A stretch of 64,000 nt of DNA from Hordeum vulgare subsp. vulgare (Eukaryota > Streptophyta > Magnoliopsida > Poales > Poaceae), in NCBI RefSeq assembly GCF_904849725.1, contig NC_058524.1, positions 545,355,763 through 545,419,762 of the forward strand, written 5' to 3'. The notes under the pieces are model-generated. The model was given only the letters and a program-made list of their open reading frames with translations, was not told the DNA's origin and ran no database searches. Of this stretch, positions 12,390-23,430 are shown one piece after another. Position numbers and translations under genes: made by a program. The number at the start of each line of letters is the position of its first letter. Position 1 is the stretch's first letter.

Positions 12390-13019
12390 GTTGGCACCCA
12401 TTGAAATCTCTCTGCAAATGGCCGACAAATCAACTGCTTTCCCTACCGGCAATTGCGAGGATGTGCCTGTTGCGGTTGCTAACACCACTAACTTAACAGA
12501 CTTTGTTATCTTGGATATTCGTGAGGACGATGCCATGGTTGTCATCCTCGGAAGACCCTTTTTAGACACTGCAGGGGCTGTTATAGATTGCAACAAAGGC
12601 AATGTCACTTTCCATGTCAACGGTAATGAGAATACGGTGCACTTTCCGAAGGAACAATATCGAGTACATTGCATCAATGCTATCGAAAAGACTTAATCGA
12701 TTCTTATTGGGAGCTTTGAATGCCCTATTCCTCGTGTCAAGATGAAGTATGACTTGCTGGTTGGGGAGATACACATCCCCATTGAGGTGACCTAGTGACT
12801 ATTCGGAAATTCTCCGTCTTCTTTTGCGATTCAAAAAAGTTTTGTCGAGGGGATTTGATCAACCCCATTGACGGATTTCTTTCGATGACCATGAGAAGGA
12901 TGAATCGAGGAGTCACAAACCTCTGTTCCAAGCTTTCACTTTAGGGTGCTTAGAAGAAAAATGATAGATTTAGTTTAGTTTTCCCTATTTTCTGTATTAG
13001 CATCCGGTAGAAAAGTACC

Positions 13020-13260
13020 CCGAAAATCAAAATTCTCCGAACGCTGTGAAAATCAAGTATGATTTTTTCTGGATTTTTTGAAAAATTCTGGGACAAAGAG
13101 TCTGTCTCGGGGCCACACCAATGGGCCACAAGCCCTAGGGGCGCGGGCACCCCCCTGGCCGCGCCACCCAGGCTTGTGGGGCCGACAGGCACCCCCTCCA
13201 CTCATTCTTGCTCTCATCCGCTTCTCCTACCTCCAGAAAAAATCGTTCGCAGCTCAAACC
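13020..13260 (+). promoter_or_regulatory. Internal promoter-like module upstream of ORF3 of element A (copy of LTR promoter region)
   Basis: This internal stretch resembles the LTR promoter region of the same family in order and sequence. A TTCTCCGAA...GATTTTTTCTGG block is followed by the inverted repeat CCACAAGCC (13126-13134) and GGCTTGTGG (13171-13179), then a pyrimidine-rich run and a CCAGAAAAAAT block. No clear TATA box is seen in this copy. It lies between the gag-protease stop (12795) and ORF3 (13595). Confidence 0.55.
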
Positions 13261-13345
13261 CATGTTCTTGCTCCTCTTGCTGGGATTTTCGATCTCTTTG
13301 CTCAAATCACCGTTCTCCGAACTATTTTGGGGAAATTACTCCTTG

Positions 13346-13567
13346 GTAAGTGACTCCTCCATTGGTCCAATTAGTTTTTGCTCTAGTGCCTTATACTCCA
13401 CGTATTTTTGCTGCTTTGGTGACCATGTTCTTGAGCTTTGCATGCTGATTCTAGCTGGTCCCAAGTAGTTTTGATGCGTAATATGGTCTCTAGGCACTTG
13501 TTGGAGTAGTTGCTACAAGTTTCGTTGAGCCTTATTCACCTTCCCTTAGAATCACTAAAAATTTCAG
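13346..13567 (+). other. Candidate leader intron before ORF3 of element A
   Basis: A strong plant 5' splice site (G|GTAAGT at 13346) and a TTTCAG acceptor ending at 13567 enclose 222 nt. The ORF3 start follows 27 nt later. The homologous sites in element E also enclose exactly 222 nt. This is inference from motifs. Confidence 0.4.
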
Positions 13568-13594
13568 AAATTTTCATAGATAGAAAAGGGAAAG

Positions 13595-14647
13595 ATGAGG
13601 AGGTTCTTAAGAGGCTCGTCAAGCCGTGACCCCACGGATGATGGGAGCGAGAAGAAGCCCAAGTATTCGGTCCCTCGAGTCGCGGAAGTTCGAGCGTGCG
13701 AATGACCAAGCGACGTGTTCTTACGCACCGCTGGAATTTATGAGGACTTTTATCACTTGGTGGAGAACTCAGGCCTTACCGCCTTCGTTGAAGATAAGTG
13801 TTCGCAATACCTCCTTCTCACTAATATCTTTGTTCAAAGCTTTAACTTCTATCCAAGGAAGAATCCTCCTATGGTTGAGTTTAAACTTTATGATGTCCCC
13901 CAACGCATGTCACTCCAGGATTTTTGTAATGTTTGCAAATTACCTTACGTTGGGGATATTCATGAACCTCGTCCACGGGACTTGGAAGCTTTCATCGGTA
14001 CAATTACTGTAGGAGAGGAGAGAGGAGTGTCTTGCGCTAGAGCTGCTAGCATTCATTTTCCCGTGCTTCGGTACTTCTCACTATTTGTGGGAAGATGTTT
14101 GATTGGTCGTGGGAAAGCTGGGTCACTTAGTTCCCCAGATCTTGCGGTCTTGCGTGAAGCCCTTTATAACGATAAAACTTATAGCTTGGGCGCTATAGTA
14201 GCTCAACGGTTGAACCTGGACCGTTCTAAGGGTGTTGTCTATGGAGGTATCTACGCTACTCGTCTTGCTAGACACTTTGAGATACCTATTAGACTAGAGG
14301 AAGAAGAAGAGATTCTTCTTCCCGAGAGATATCTAGATTACGACAGCATGGTTCGCCATGACTTCCTTGATAGAGATATAGGTGGAAGGATAATTTATAA
14401 CCTAGTATTTAGTCAGGGTACTCGTGAGACTATTACTTTGCCTGCCCCTTCTTTGTTCAATCTTCATGCAGGCAGGTACACTATTATGCCATCGGACATC
14501 TACGCATATTGGGGCTTGGCCCAACCACAGGTGCCCGTGCCCGAGCCGCCAGTTTATCAGTGGGAGCCAGAGGAGCTCACACAGCAGTGGCATCCTCAGT
14601 CCACTCTGGAGTACCCAGGAGCTGGTTATTTCCCTCCTTGGGAGTAG
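13595..14647 (+). pseudogene. ORF3 of element A: Athila ORF-like protein with one nonsense codon
   Basis: The homologue in E is a 340-codon open frame. Here the frame starts at ATG 13595 (MRRFLRGSSS) and runs to TAG at 14645, with a single premature TGA at 13703 where E has TGG (CEWPSDEF). Downstream the remaining 310 codons are open. The protein resembles the domain found in the env position of plant Athila elements (Athila ORF-1 family). Shared motifs with E include SIHFP, LFVGRC / LFIGRC and GGIYATR. I see no clear signal peptide or membrane segment. Its function is unknown. Confidence 0.7.
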
Positions 14648-14668
14648 ACCAAGTTAGGCCAAAAGCCT

Positions 14669-14682
14669 AAGCTTGGGGGAGT
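14669..14682 (+). other. Internal polypurine-tract-like site after ORF3 of element A
   Basis: AAGCTTGGGGGAGT lies 22 nt after the ORF3 stop. It resembles the terminal polypurine tracts of E and G but is not followed by an LTR. E has the same site at the same distance. Confidence 0.6.
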
Positions 14683-16581
14683 ACGTGTTCTCACCGACTT
14701 TACATTCTTGCTTATGCTTTCACTTTGTTAGCCGGTGTTCACACTTTGCCACTGTATCATCCATGCTAGTTTATTTTCTTTTTATTGTTTTCTTTTCGTG
14801 TGTCTATCTAGTTTGAGAAAAAACAAAAAGATTTTATTTTTCTTCTTTTGCTTGTTGGGAGTTTTCCCGTGTAGATAGTTTTATTTTTCTTTGGGTCAAG
14901 GTAGAAGACCATGGTTACAATGTTTAGTGGCTCTTGCATGCATACTTGTTTAGCTTTCATAGAGCCATATTACTTTGTCTTCTCCTTTGTGTTTGCCTGC
15001 AGATTCCAGCTTTAGTCCAATGCACGAGCACGCTTATTATTGTTCACATCGTTCGATCGTGCAAGTGAAAGGCAATAATGATGATATGTGATGAAGTGAC
15101 TGAGCCTGGAAAAGCTGGTATGAACTCGATCTATTTTATTTTCGTTAATATGACTAGCTCACTATTCCTAGTTCAGCTTTGTTGTGAGAGAAACATGTTT
15201 GCAATGACAACTTAGAGATCATAGTTGCTTATGCCATGCTTATTTAACTAGGAGCTTATAATGGTTTGTCTTGGTTGCCAACATGAATGTTGAGATGACT
15301 AAGATGTAGTATGATAGGATGGTATCCTCCTTTGAATGTTTCAAGTGGCTTCACATGGTGCATGTTCACGCATGTAGTTGAAACAAAATCAACATAGCCT
15401 CTATGATGTTCATGTTCATGGTGATTTATGTCCTACTCATGCTTGCACTCAATGTTAGTTACTCTCAATGCATTTTGATGACTATTGTCTCTCTCTAGTT
15501 GGTCGCTTCCCAGTCTTTTGCTAGCCTTCACTTGTACTAAGCGGGAATACTGCTTGTGCATCCACCTCCATAAAACCAAAGTTGTGCCATATGAGTCCAC
15601 CATACCTACCTATGTGCGGTATCTACCTGCCGTTCCAAGTAAATTTGCATGTGCCACTCTCTAAATCTTCAAGAAATAATCTGTTTTGCATGCCCGAACC
15701 GCTCATGTGGTGACAGGGGGCTATTGGTATCTTCTATGCTAGGCGTGTTATCCTCGATATGTGTTTATTCACTATCATTCACGAGAAAGGGGCCGGCAAT
15801 TGGAATTCCCAGTTCCATGCTCAAATCGAAAAGATAATTGCAAACAAAACTCCCCCAGGATTGTTGTTGGTATGGACGGTACCTGAGGACTCAGCTAGCC
15901 GTGGAGTGTGATTGATTGGTGGTGGGGAGTCAAAACATTACTTTTCTGTTTGGGAAACGCCTATAGCATGTGTAGCGTGGAAGATGTTGAGAACTCTTAG
16001 TCATTGCATTGGCAATGAAGGCATGCCACCCAAAATTATTATCTCTGTTTTCAAAGCTTGAGCTTTGGCACCTCTGCAAATCAATGCTTCCCTCTGCGAA
16101 GGGTCTGTCTATTTATGTTCCTGTTGAGTCATCCTCCTCTTACAAAAGCACCAATTAGAGAGCACCTCTGTCATTTTTATGATTTGCTTTTAACTGTGTT
16201 GAGTATGACTATGACTGGATCTTCATTTCCATGAATTACAATGTTTAGTCAGCCCTTGGTCTTTGAAGGTGCTCTGCATTTCTTTTTTGCGGTCTCAGAA
16301 AGAGCTAGCGAGATACCATCTATTCTACTACTTCATGTTGTTTTGATTGAAGTGTTGACATTTGAGGCTTATTATTATTTGCTCGCTAGTTGATTATGCC
16401 ATTGATATGAGTTTACCGTGAGACCTAGATGTCATTTGCTTATGTGGTTTGCTTCTGATGTTGCTGAAATTCTGGTTATGAGTTAGACATAGTTGCAACA
16501 ACAAGATCAAACAGAGTTCGTCAAAGTTTTTCTTTTGTCTCTCTCAGTTTGTCAACTGAGTTGCTTGAGGACAAGCAAGAC
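14683..16581 (+). other. Non-coding 3' region of element A
   Basis: About 1.9 kb without a believable protein frame. It is conserved in position and sequence with 35886-37783 of element E, so it is a family component. Its role is unknown. Confidence 0.65.
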
Positions 16582-16598
16582 TTTAACCTTCGGGGAGT
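16582..16598 (+). other. Polypurine tract of element A (mutated)
   Basis: TTTAACCTTCGGGGAGT directly precedes the 3' LTR. Element E has TTTTAAGCTTGGGGGGT here, so this copy has decayed. Confidence 0.65.
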
Positions 16599-17972
16599 TG
16601 ATACGTCTCCGTCGTATTTACTTTTCCGAACTCTTTTGCCCTTGTTTTGGACTCTAATTTGCATGATTTGAATGGAACTAACCCGTACTGACGCTGTTTT
16701 CAGCAGAATTGCCATGGTGTTGTTTTTGTGCAGAAATAAAAGTTATCGGAACGTCCTGAAAATTTACGGATATTTTTTATGGAATAAAAGAAAAATACCT
16801 GTGCAAAGATCCACGTGAGGGGGCGTGCCAGTGGGCCACAACCCCACAGGCCGCGGCCACCCCCTATGGTCGCGCCGTGCAGGCTTGTGGGGCCCACGTG
16901 GCACCACCACCCCCAATCTCAGTTCTATATCTTCCGTTTCACCTGGAAATTAATCAGAGAGAAGGTTTCATCGCGTTTTGCGATACGGAGGCGCCACCAC
17001 ATCCTGTTCTTCATCTGGAGGGCAGATCTGGAGTCCATTTCGGGCTCCGAAGAGGGGAAATCGTCGCCATCGTCATCATCAACCTTTCTCCATCGACAAT
17101 TCCATGATGCTCTTCATCGTTCGTGAGTAATCTCATCATAGGCTTGCGGGACGGTGATGAGTTGGATGAGATCTATCATGTAATCGAGTTAGTTCTTGAC
17201 GGGGATTGATCCCTAGTATCCACTATGTTCTAGATTGATGTTGCTACTACTTGGCTATGCTTAATGCTCGTCACTAGGGCCTGAGTGCCATGATTTCAGA
17301 TCTGAACCTATTATGTTGTCACCAATATATGTGTGTTTTAGATCCTATCTTGCAAGTTGTAGTCACCTACTATGTGTTATGACCAGGCAACCCCGGAGTG
17401 ACAATAGCCGGAACCACTCCCGGAGATGACCATAGTATGAGGAGTTCATGTATTACCGCGTGTTAATGCGTTGGTCCGGTTCTTTATTAAAAGGAGAACC
17501 TTAATATCTCGTAGTTTCCATTAGGACCCCGCTTCCACGGGAGGGATGGACAATAGATGTCATGCAAGTTTTTTCCCTAAGCACGTATGACTACATACGG
17601 AATAAATGCCTACATTAGATTGATGAACGGGAGCTAGTTACATATCTCTCCGTGTTATAGTTGTTACATGATGAATCACACCCGTCACACTCATCCATCA
17701 CCGATCCACTGCCTACGAGTCTTTTACTACTGGTTCTCGCTACGTTACTTTGCCTAGGCTTGTCCCTTGCTACAAGAGGGATTGGGCCACTTTGCTACTG
17801 CTGTCACTTTGCTGCTACTGTTGCTACTGATGTTACTTGTTACACTGCTGTTGCTACTAGTATTCCTTGCTACTCCGCTGTTACTTGTTGTAAGACTTTG
17901 TTGGCGCTAACATCCCGTCAACAAGGCCTTTTCTGGCGCCATTGTTGGGAATTGTCAAAGCTTTTTCTGGTG

Positions 17973-20900
17973 TGTAACATCCCAAATTTTGGAATGTTAA
18001 TATAATTATTAGATTTATTGTTTGTTTGTTTGATTGATTGAAACTTGAGTGAAATTTGAAACTTTTCAAAAACTTTTGAATGAGAGGGAATAAAATGACT
18101 TTCCCCTTCTCCGGTGAATTCAAATTCATCCATTTAAAATCAATGAGAGAAGATGACATGACTTCTTCAACTATAAAGAATTTGAATGGAGCTAGCATTT
18201 GAATTTCTTTCGGTTTTGATTTGCAATTCTATTCTTCTTTTCTCCACTCAAGAAATGCTGAGAAATATATTCTGTCAAACAGAAAAGAGAGGAGAAATAT
18301 GACCCTCCAAAACTAGGGGCATTTTTGAAATATTTTAAGCCAAGAAAACCAAAATTTATATTGAGTAAATAATTGAAAAATAAAAATAAAGCTTTTAGGG
18401 ATTTTCTGAAAAACATTTTTTTAAGTTTTTATTTTGGCCGTGGAATAATGCCCATCATTTAGATTTTATTTTTCTGATAATTTTAGTATATAAAAACTAT
18501 TTATTCCAAATTTATTTGGTTTCCTTTTTAATTGTTTACTTTCCGGTCTTTGAAAATAGAAAAGAAATCTCTATTATGAAATAGAGCTGGCCCATTAAGA
18601 CACTTTCGAAAATTAGGCCCAACCGACATCATCTCCTACCTCTCGTCTCGTTCCTCACGTTACACAAGCTTTCCATATCCATGGAGACAGGAACCTCCAC
18701 CTTCCCGATCTCCCTCGTCCTTCCATCCCGGCGCCTCCCGAGGCCTCCTATAAAACCCCTTTCCTCTACTCGTTCCATTTTTTCCATCACCACGTCCTCT
18801 CCCTACCCGTAGCCTCCTCGCCACCATCTTCCCCTTCCTGTCAAGAACACCACCGGGAGCTCTCCTGGATCGCCCCTGCCGAGCTCCTCCAGCGCCCAGG
18901 CACTCCCCGCCACCTCCTACCCCTCCCACTGCATCCCCCACATCGCCTCCACCCCTCACCTCGTCGCCCCCTTGGCCCTGCAGGACAACCTCGCCGGCCA
19001 TCTACAGGAAGTAGGAGCCACCAGGAGCCCGCGTCTCCACCTCGACCGGAGCTCCCCAAGCGCCGACCTCCCCAAGTGCCGAACCTCCCCTCCTCCGCCA
19101 TCCCCACCCCCGTCGGCGACCACCCCCCACGCTGGAGCTTCTCACCCCGCCGGCCACCTTGCCGGAGGAAACCTCCCCTGACAGCAACATGAGAAACCTC
19201 TCTCACCTCTGTGTTGTGATTTTTTTGTTGGTTACCGTTAGATCTTGATCCTAAGGCCCCTAATAGATCACTTAATAGCCAAACCGTTTTCTTCTAATGT
19301 GCGGACATTTGTTAGTTTAGCACCGCAGTGCACAGGTCTAAGCCAACCAGAGATCGCCACGTGGCCCCGTTCAATATTTAGATTTTAGTTTTCTATTTCC
19401 GAAACAGAACCAGTTCCAATTTTGTTTCCCTTATATGTTTTAATCTAGGAGTCCAATGAGGTTGATTCTTTTTCCAGTAGATCACAATTTTTCTGTAGTT
19501 TGCGAAAACATATTATTTGCCTATGTTTGAAATTTCAAAATTTGAATTAGATCAGATTTAGTTTAAATCTTGTTTTTCTTATTCCAGGAGTTTAAAAATA
19601 GCTTTTAATTTGATTCTTTTTGTTGTTGCTTCCTAATGATCATATATTTCTGTAGTTTAAGTTTCAATTTTTTTAAATATTTTTACTTGGGGTTTTATAT
19701 AAAACAGATTCTGTTTTGATTAGGTGAAGTGAATTTCTTCACTTTATGCAATAGTAGTTTTATGCTAGTGATGTTATTTTGCTTGTTAATGATTGTAGTG
19801 CTTATTGTGTGTATTTGTTTGTATCGATAGATACCCGGAGTGTGAAGCGTGCTACTTAGAAGTGCTTGATAACGACAACTATCAGCAAGGAAAGTCATTT
19901 GATCATGTATCACCTATGTTTTCATGCATCGTAGTTCTACCTTCCTATACCCATTTGCATGCTGACTAGGTACTTGGAAAAATATGGTTTCTTGATGTAG
20001 TATCATGTGGTAGGCACCCCAACAACCCTGTTACTAGGCCCGGGATGACAAATTCTATTATGCTATGCTTGTGTAGACGGGGTTCTGGTTGAGAGTTTAT
20101 CATGAGTGATGCGAGAATAATTTAATAACCAAGACCGGTTAAGTCAAGACTTTTCAAGACCTCGTGATGCAATGCAACTCTGGGTGAAGGACGGTTTAGA
20201 TGGGCTCCCTGGAGAAACCAGTGGACGACCCGGGATGCATGGAGACGTGCCATGACATCCTGTGGAAAGCTTCACCCAGGCTCGAAGAGACGGACGGAGG
20301 CTTCAAGACCCAAGGCTTACCTGCACGGCCACAAGTCATTATTGGCTCTGGCTTGGTTGGACAACGTGGCGACTCTGGACAGGCGGTGCTAGCAGATGTA
20401 GAAGAATGGTAGGATTGGATGGGCACCGACAGGGGATCAGAGGGACCCGTTGAAAGACCATGTTTTGATCATCCGGTCTTCAAACACCTTGAAGTGCGAG
20501 GACATACTCGGAGGCGATCAAATCTTGTGGTGAATGTGTGCAAAACTCTGCAGAGTATCCAAACCTAATTGATTAGCCGTGTCCACGGTCATGGACAACT
20601 TGAGCCGAAGGCATTGAAATTTTCCTGAACTCTCAACACAATTTAATAATGATGTGGGAATTATTGACAACTCGGGTACGAGAATTGGTTGGCCGAACCA
20701 TCTCGTTAACAACAAACAACGTAGTAATATTTTTCTTTAACCCTCTCTTGATGTAGGAGAAAACTTGCTTTTCGCTAAAAACTTATAGCCCCACCTGCCA
20801 TATATGCATGTAGAGTAGATGATTATTATTTCACCCCCTCTCTTTGATGACTTGCCGGCATATTCAATATGCTGACCTACACGGCTGCAACGTCTTATGT

Positions 20901-21152
20901 TGCAGATACTTTCTTCGACAAGTAAGTGTACGATTCAGGGTTACGGTCTGCACTCAACCTGCCGTTGGTGTTATTTGGGACTCCACTCCCTTGACTGCTT
21001 CCGGTGAGATTTTAAGGTATATATCAGTTTTACCCTATTTACATGTGATTGCACTTTGATATATACATTGATGTACTGTGTGTGCCAGCATACTGATTCA
21101 GGGATGGCACAAATGCACAGAGGCTTGACTCGTTTTGAGTCGGGTCGCTACA
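17973..21152 (+). repeat. 5' LTR of element B
   Basis: It is 3180 bp. TATAAAA lies at 18749-18755, followed by a C-rich, CpG-rich leader (18780-19190) that opens Pro-rich frames without conserved starts. The block with CCGTGTCCACGG is at 20577-20588. It ends TCGGGTCGCTACA. Confidence 0.85.
18749..18755 (+). promoter_or_regulatory. TATA box in 5' LTR of element B
   Basis: CCTATAAAACC sits just before the GC-rich leader. The other LTR has the same box at 25371-25377. Confidence 0.65.
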
Positions 21153-21156
21153 GAAA

Positions 21157-21168
21157 TGGTATCAGAGC
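21157..21168 (+). other. Primer-binding site (initiator Met-tRNA) of element B
   Basis: TGGTATCAGAGC lies four bases after the 5' LTR. It is the classic complement of the 3' end of initiator Met-tRNA. Confidence 0.85.
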
Positions 21169-21465
21169 ACATGTTGACTGTAGGACGTGATCCTAGAAAC
21201 TGGAAATTTCTTAGGAAAGGATCTCTCAAAAAAATTATTTTCAACAACACCTTTTACTTCTCATCTCTTCTGATTTCATCGAATGTTCCCTCTCACCTCA
21301 AATAGTTAGACAATACCCTTACCCCTTTGACCACATGAAGGATCAACTGAGTCCCACTTCAAAGTAAAGAGGATTTCATCATGCATTTGAAGAGTTGAAG
21401 CTGCACCAATTGAAGACTCTCAAGACCCGAAGAATTCGAAGACCCTGAAGCGTTCGAATATTTAT

Positions 21466-22620
21466 ATGACCATTAGAAGTCCAAACCCCTGTTATATACC
21501 CAAGTTAGATACGATGATTTGTGAGCCTTCTTTGGTGTGTGTTTTCCGACGGCCACAAATAAAACCTATTCTCAAAAATATTGTTTGTATTGTGTGTATC
21601 TCCCTCTCTCTCTTACCCATCTCCAAACCTCAACCCTACCAGATGGAGTATGAAGCTGGACATGTAATCTCTGGACCAATGACCCAGCTGGAGGCTGAAA
21701 TATGGATTCAGAACATGGAGAACCACTTCGGGAGCAAGTTGATTTCAAGGAAGTATGAAGTGGCACACGCTCTTCAGTACTTTACCCAAAGTGTTGCTAT
21801 CTGGTGGAAAATGCATCATGCCATACAAGGATTTAGTGGAGCAGAAACTTGGGACGAATTCAAGGACACTCTGTTAAGATCCCGACTTATTCAGAAGAGC
21901 TATGATAATACGAAGGAGAAGACTTGTGCATGCATGATCTGTGGAGAAATGGGACACATCCAGGAAGAACACAAGGATGGATGCACTCATTGTGAAGAAA
22001 ATCACCCAGCTGAGGAGTGCCCAAGTAGTCAGGTGACTTGTTTCCTTTGTGAAGGAACCACCCACTACCCAGCTCAATGTCACATTTACCCCAAGGTGCA
22101 ACAAGTTGTCAAGCAGCAGAAAGATGCAATGAAGGAAACCCTCAAGAAGAAGATTTTAGAAGAACCTGTGATGAACGAAAATATAGAAGACCCTGATGAA
22201 CAAGGTCTGACCAGATTTTTCTCCAATGCGTGTTACTCATGTGGAGAAGAAGGACATTATTCACAGGATTGCACGAAGGGAAGCCAAGAGTATCTGGGAA
22301 ACTTCCCGACGGAAAAAGTGGAGTTTGATCCACTTGAAATAGAAGAAATGGCCAAAATGAAGGAGTCCGGAAAGAAGAAAAAGTACCCTCGGAAGGGCCA
22401 AATCTCTGCAGATAAAGACCTGAGTCATGTCAGATGTTTTAAGTGTATGGAATTTGGCCACTACAAATACATGTGTTCAGAAAGGAAGCCGGAAACCCAA
22501 GGAGCAAAAGCAAACACTAAGAAGCCTCGAGACTTGTCAGAACTCATTTGCTTTCGTTGCAAGGAAGCAGGACATTATGCTAATGATTGTCCACATGGGA
22601 AGAAAGCTAGAATGGAGTAG
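21466..22620 (+). CDS. gag-like protein of element B with multiple CCHC zinc knuckles
   Basis: The open frame is 384 codons and uninterrupted. The first ATG is at 21466, but MEYEAGHVIS at about 21643 is a plausible true start, because the residues before it look like translated leader. A short capsid-like part (IWIQNMENHF, VAIWWKMHH) is followed by a series of zinc-binding clusters: CMICGEMGH (C-terminal Cys missing), CTHCEENHPAEEC, CFLCEGTTHYPAQC, CYSCGEEGHYSQDC, CFKCMEFGHYKYMC and CFRCKEAGHYANDC. It should bind nucleic acid during packaging. It ends in a stop with no protease after it, so processing and replication would need a helper. The capsid part looks shortened compared with typical Gypsy gag. 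Confidence 0.75.
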   Translation: MTIRSPNPCYIPKLDTMICEPSLVCVFRRPQIKPILKNIVCIVCISLSLLPISKPQPYQMEYEAGHVISGPMTQLEAEIWIQNMENHFGSKLISRKYEVAHALQYFTQSVAIWWKMHHAIQGFSGAETWDEFKDTLLRSRLIQKSYDNTKEKTCACMICGEMGHIQEEHKDGCTHCEENHPAEECPSSQVTCFLCEGTTHYPAQCHIYPKVQQVVKQQKDAMKETLKKKILEEPVMNENIEDPDEQGLTRFFSNACYSCGEEGHYSQDCTKGSQEYLGNFPTEKVEFDPLEIEEMAKMKESGKKKKYPRKGQISADKDLSHVRCFKCMEFGHYKYMCSERKPETQGAKANTKKPRDLSELICFRCKEAGHYANDCPHGKKARME

Positions 22621-22856
22621 TTAAGTTTTGACCATGGCAATAAGTGTAATATGAAGCACTCTTGTTTTTCATGAGATCATGGAGTTGAAATTTTTGTGAC
22701 AGAAGTCTCTGGGATTGTAATAACTCATGAATCAATAAAATTGGTGTGTCATGATCTCCTATGTTGAAACTGTATGTGTTGTTTTCTCTACGAGCAAAGA
22801 TCTCTGAACATTTTTGAGGATAAGAGAAAATATGGTCTATGTAGGCATGAGTATAA

Positions 22857-22875
22857 TTCATTTTTAGTGTGGTAG
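22857..22875 (+). other. Polypurine-tract-like copy 1 in element B
   Basis: TTCATTTTTAGTGTGGTAG nearly matches the sequence before the 3' LTR (24570-24588). It lies about 100 bases before the second ORF. Confidence 0.4.
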
Positions 22876-22972
22876 TAATCGAAAACCCACAGGATCCACT
22901 GAGTAGGAATATACCATGATTACCAAGGAGACACATACATTCCTCTGAGTACCTATTTACTGACACCTGCAG

Positions 22973-23430
22973 ATGACAACTCTCTATGAGTCATTCCTCA
23001 AGGGCCCAGAAACGATCATGACCCTGACCAGTGATCATGATTGCCCAAAAATCTTGAAGGACATGATGAAGCACATTCATCTTGAAGGAGATGCAGTCTA
23101 CAAAGGCTACCCGTTCATGGAAAATGGAGTGGAACTTTGGTATGTGGAAGTACACCTCCACCATGTGAAAGGAGTTTGTCCAAAGACTATGGGGCAATAC
23201 TTTTTCATTTCATGTGCACCACGAGCAATTTTCTTTGATGTTGTTCGTGAAGCTGCCATGGAAGCCATACGTTAGATTGGAGAAATACTTGAAGCAAGAC
23301 TCCGTCATACCTAGGAATACCTGAGTGAAGTGCATACGGAGATGATGGAAATGAAGCTCATGGCCACCATGAGGAAGCAAAAGATGGATGATTTCAAGGA
23401 GCACCTTGGAAAGTTCCTGTGGAACTAAAG
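22973..23430 (+). pseudogene. Second ORF of element B, unknown protein, two in-frame stops
   Basis: The frame opens at ATG 22973 with MTTLYESFLKG, directly after a good splice acceptor (ACACCTGCAG|ATG). It runs 100 codons to a TAG at 23273, then continues in frame through a second TAG at 23312 to a stop near 23428. The continuation is Met/Lys/Glu-rich (EMMEMKLMATMRKQ) and may form a coiled coil. I do not recognise the protein. If intact it would be about 150 residues and probably expressed from a spliced transcript. Confidence 0.45.

Larger units (their letters stand above)
3169..12795 (+). pseudogene. gag-protease polyprotein of element A (frameshifted, split by Sabrina)
   Basis: Translation starts at the ATG at 3169 after the tRNA-Asp PBS. 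The first 480 codons hold a variable N-terminus with a four-fold 9-residue repeat and a Retrotrans_gag-like core (around KTWFTSLAPG and SLPQAWGRL). A one-base loss near 4485 shifts the frame, TAA occurs at 4869, and a 2-bp expansion in a CT run near 5490 shifts it again. Sabrina then interrupts at 5522. The frame resumes at 12391 with an in-frame TAA at 12694 and the family stop TAG at 12793. The aspartic-protease motif is DLGAGVSVMP (about 5457) and the later protease motif ILGRPFLDTAGA lies in the 12.5-kb part. No reverse transcriptase follows. The copy is dead; the E copy shows the same domain order and end. Confidence 0.85.

Noticed and set aside
18660..19206. Long Gly/Arg-rich (minus) and Pro-rich (plus) open frames in the B LTR, repeated at 25282-25827
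   Set aside because: They lie in a CpG-rich leader right after the LTR TATA box. The start codon is not conserved between the two LTRs (ATG at 25460 is CTG at the matching place), and GC-rich DNA opens frames by chance.
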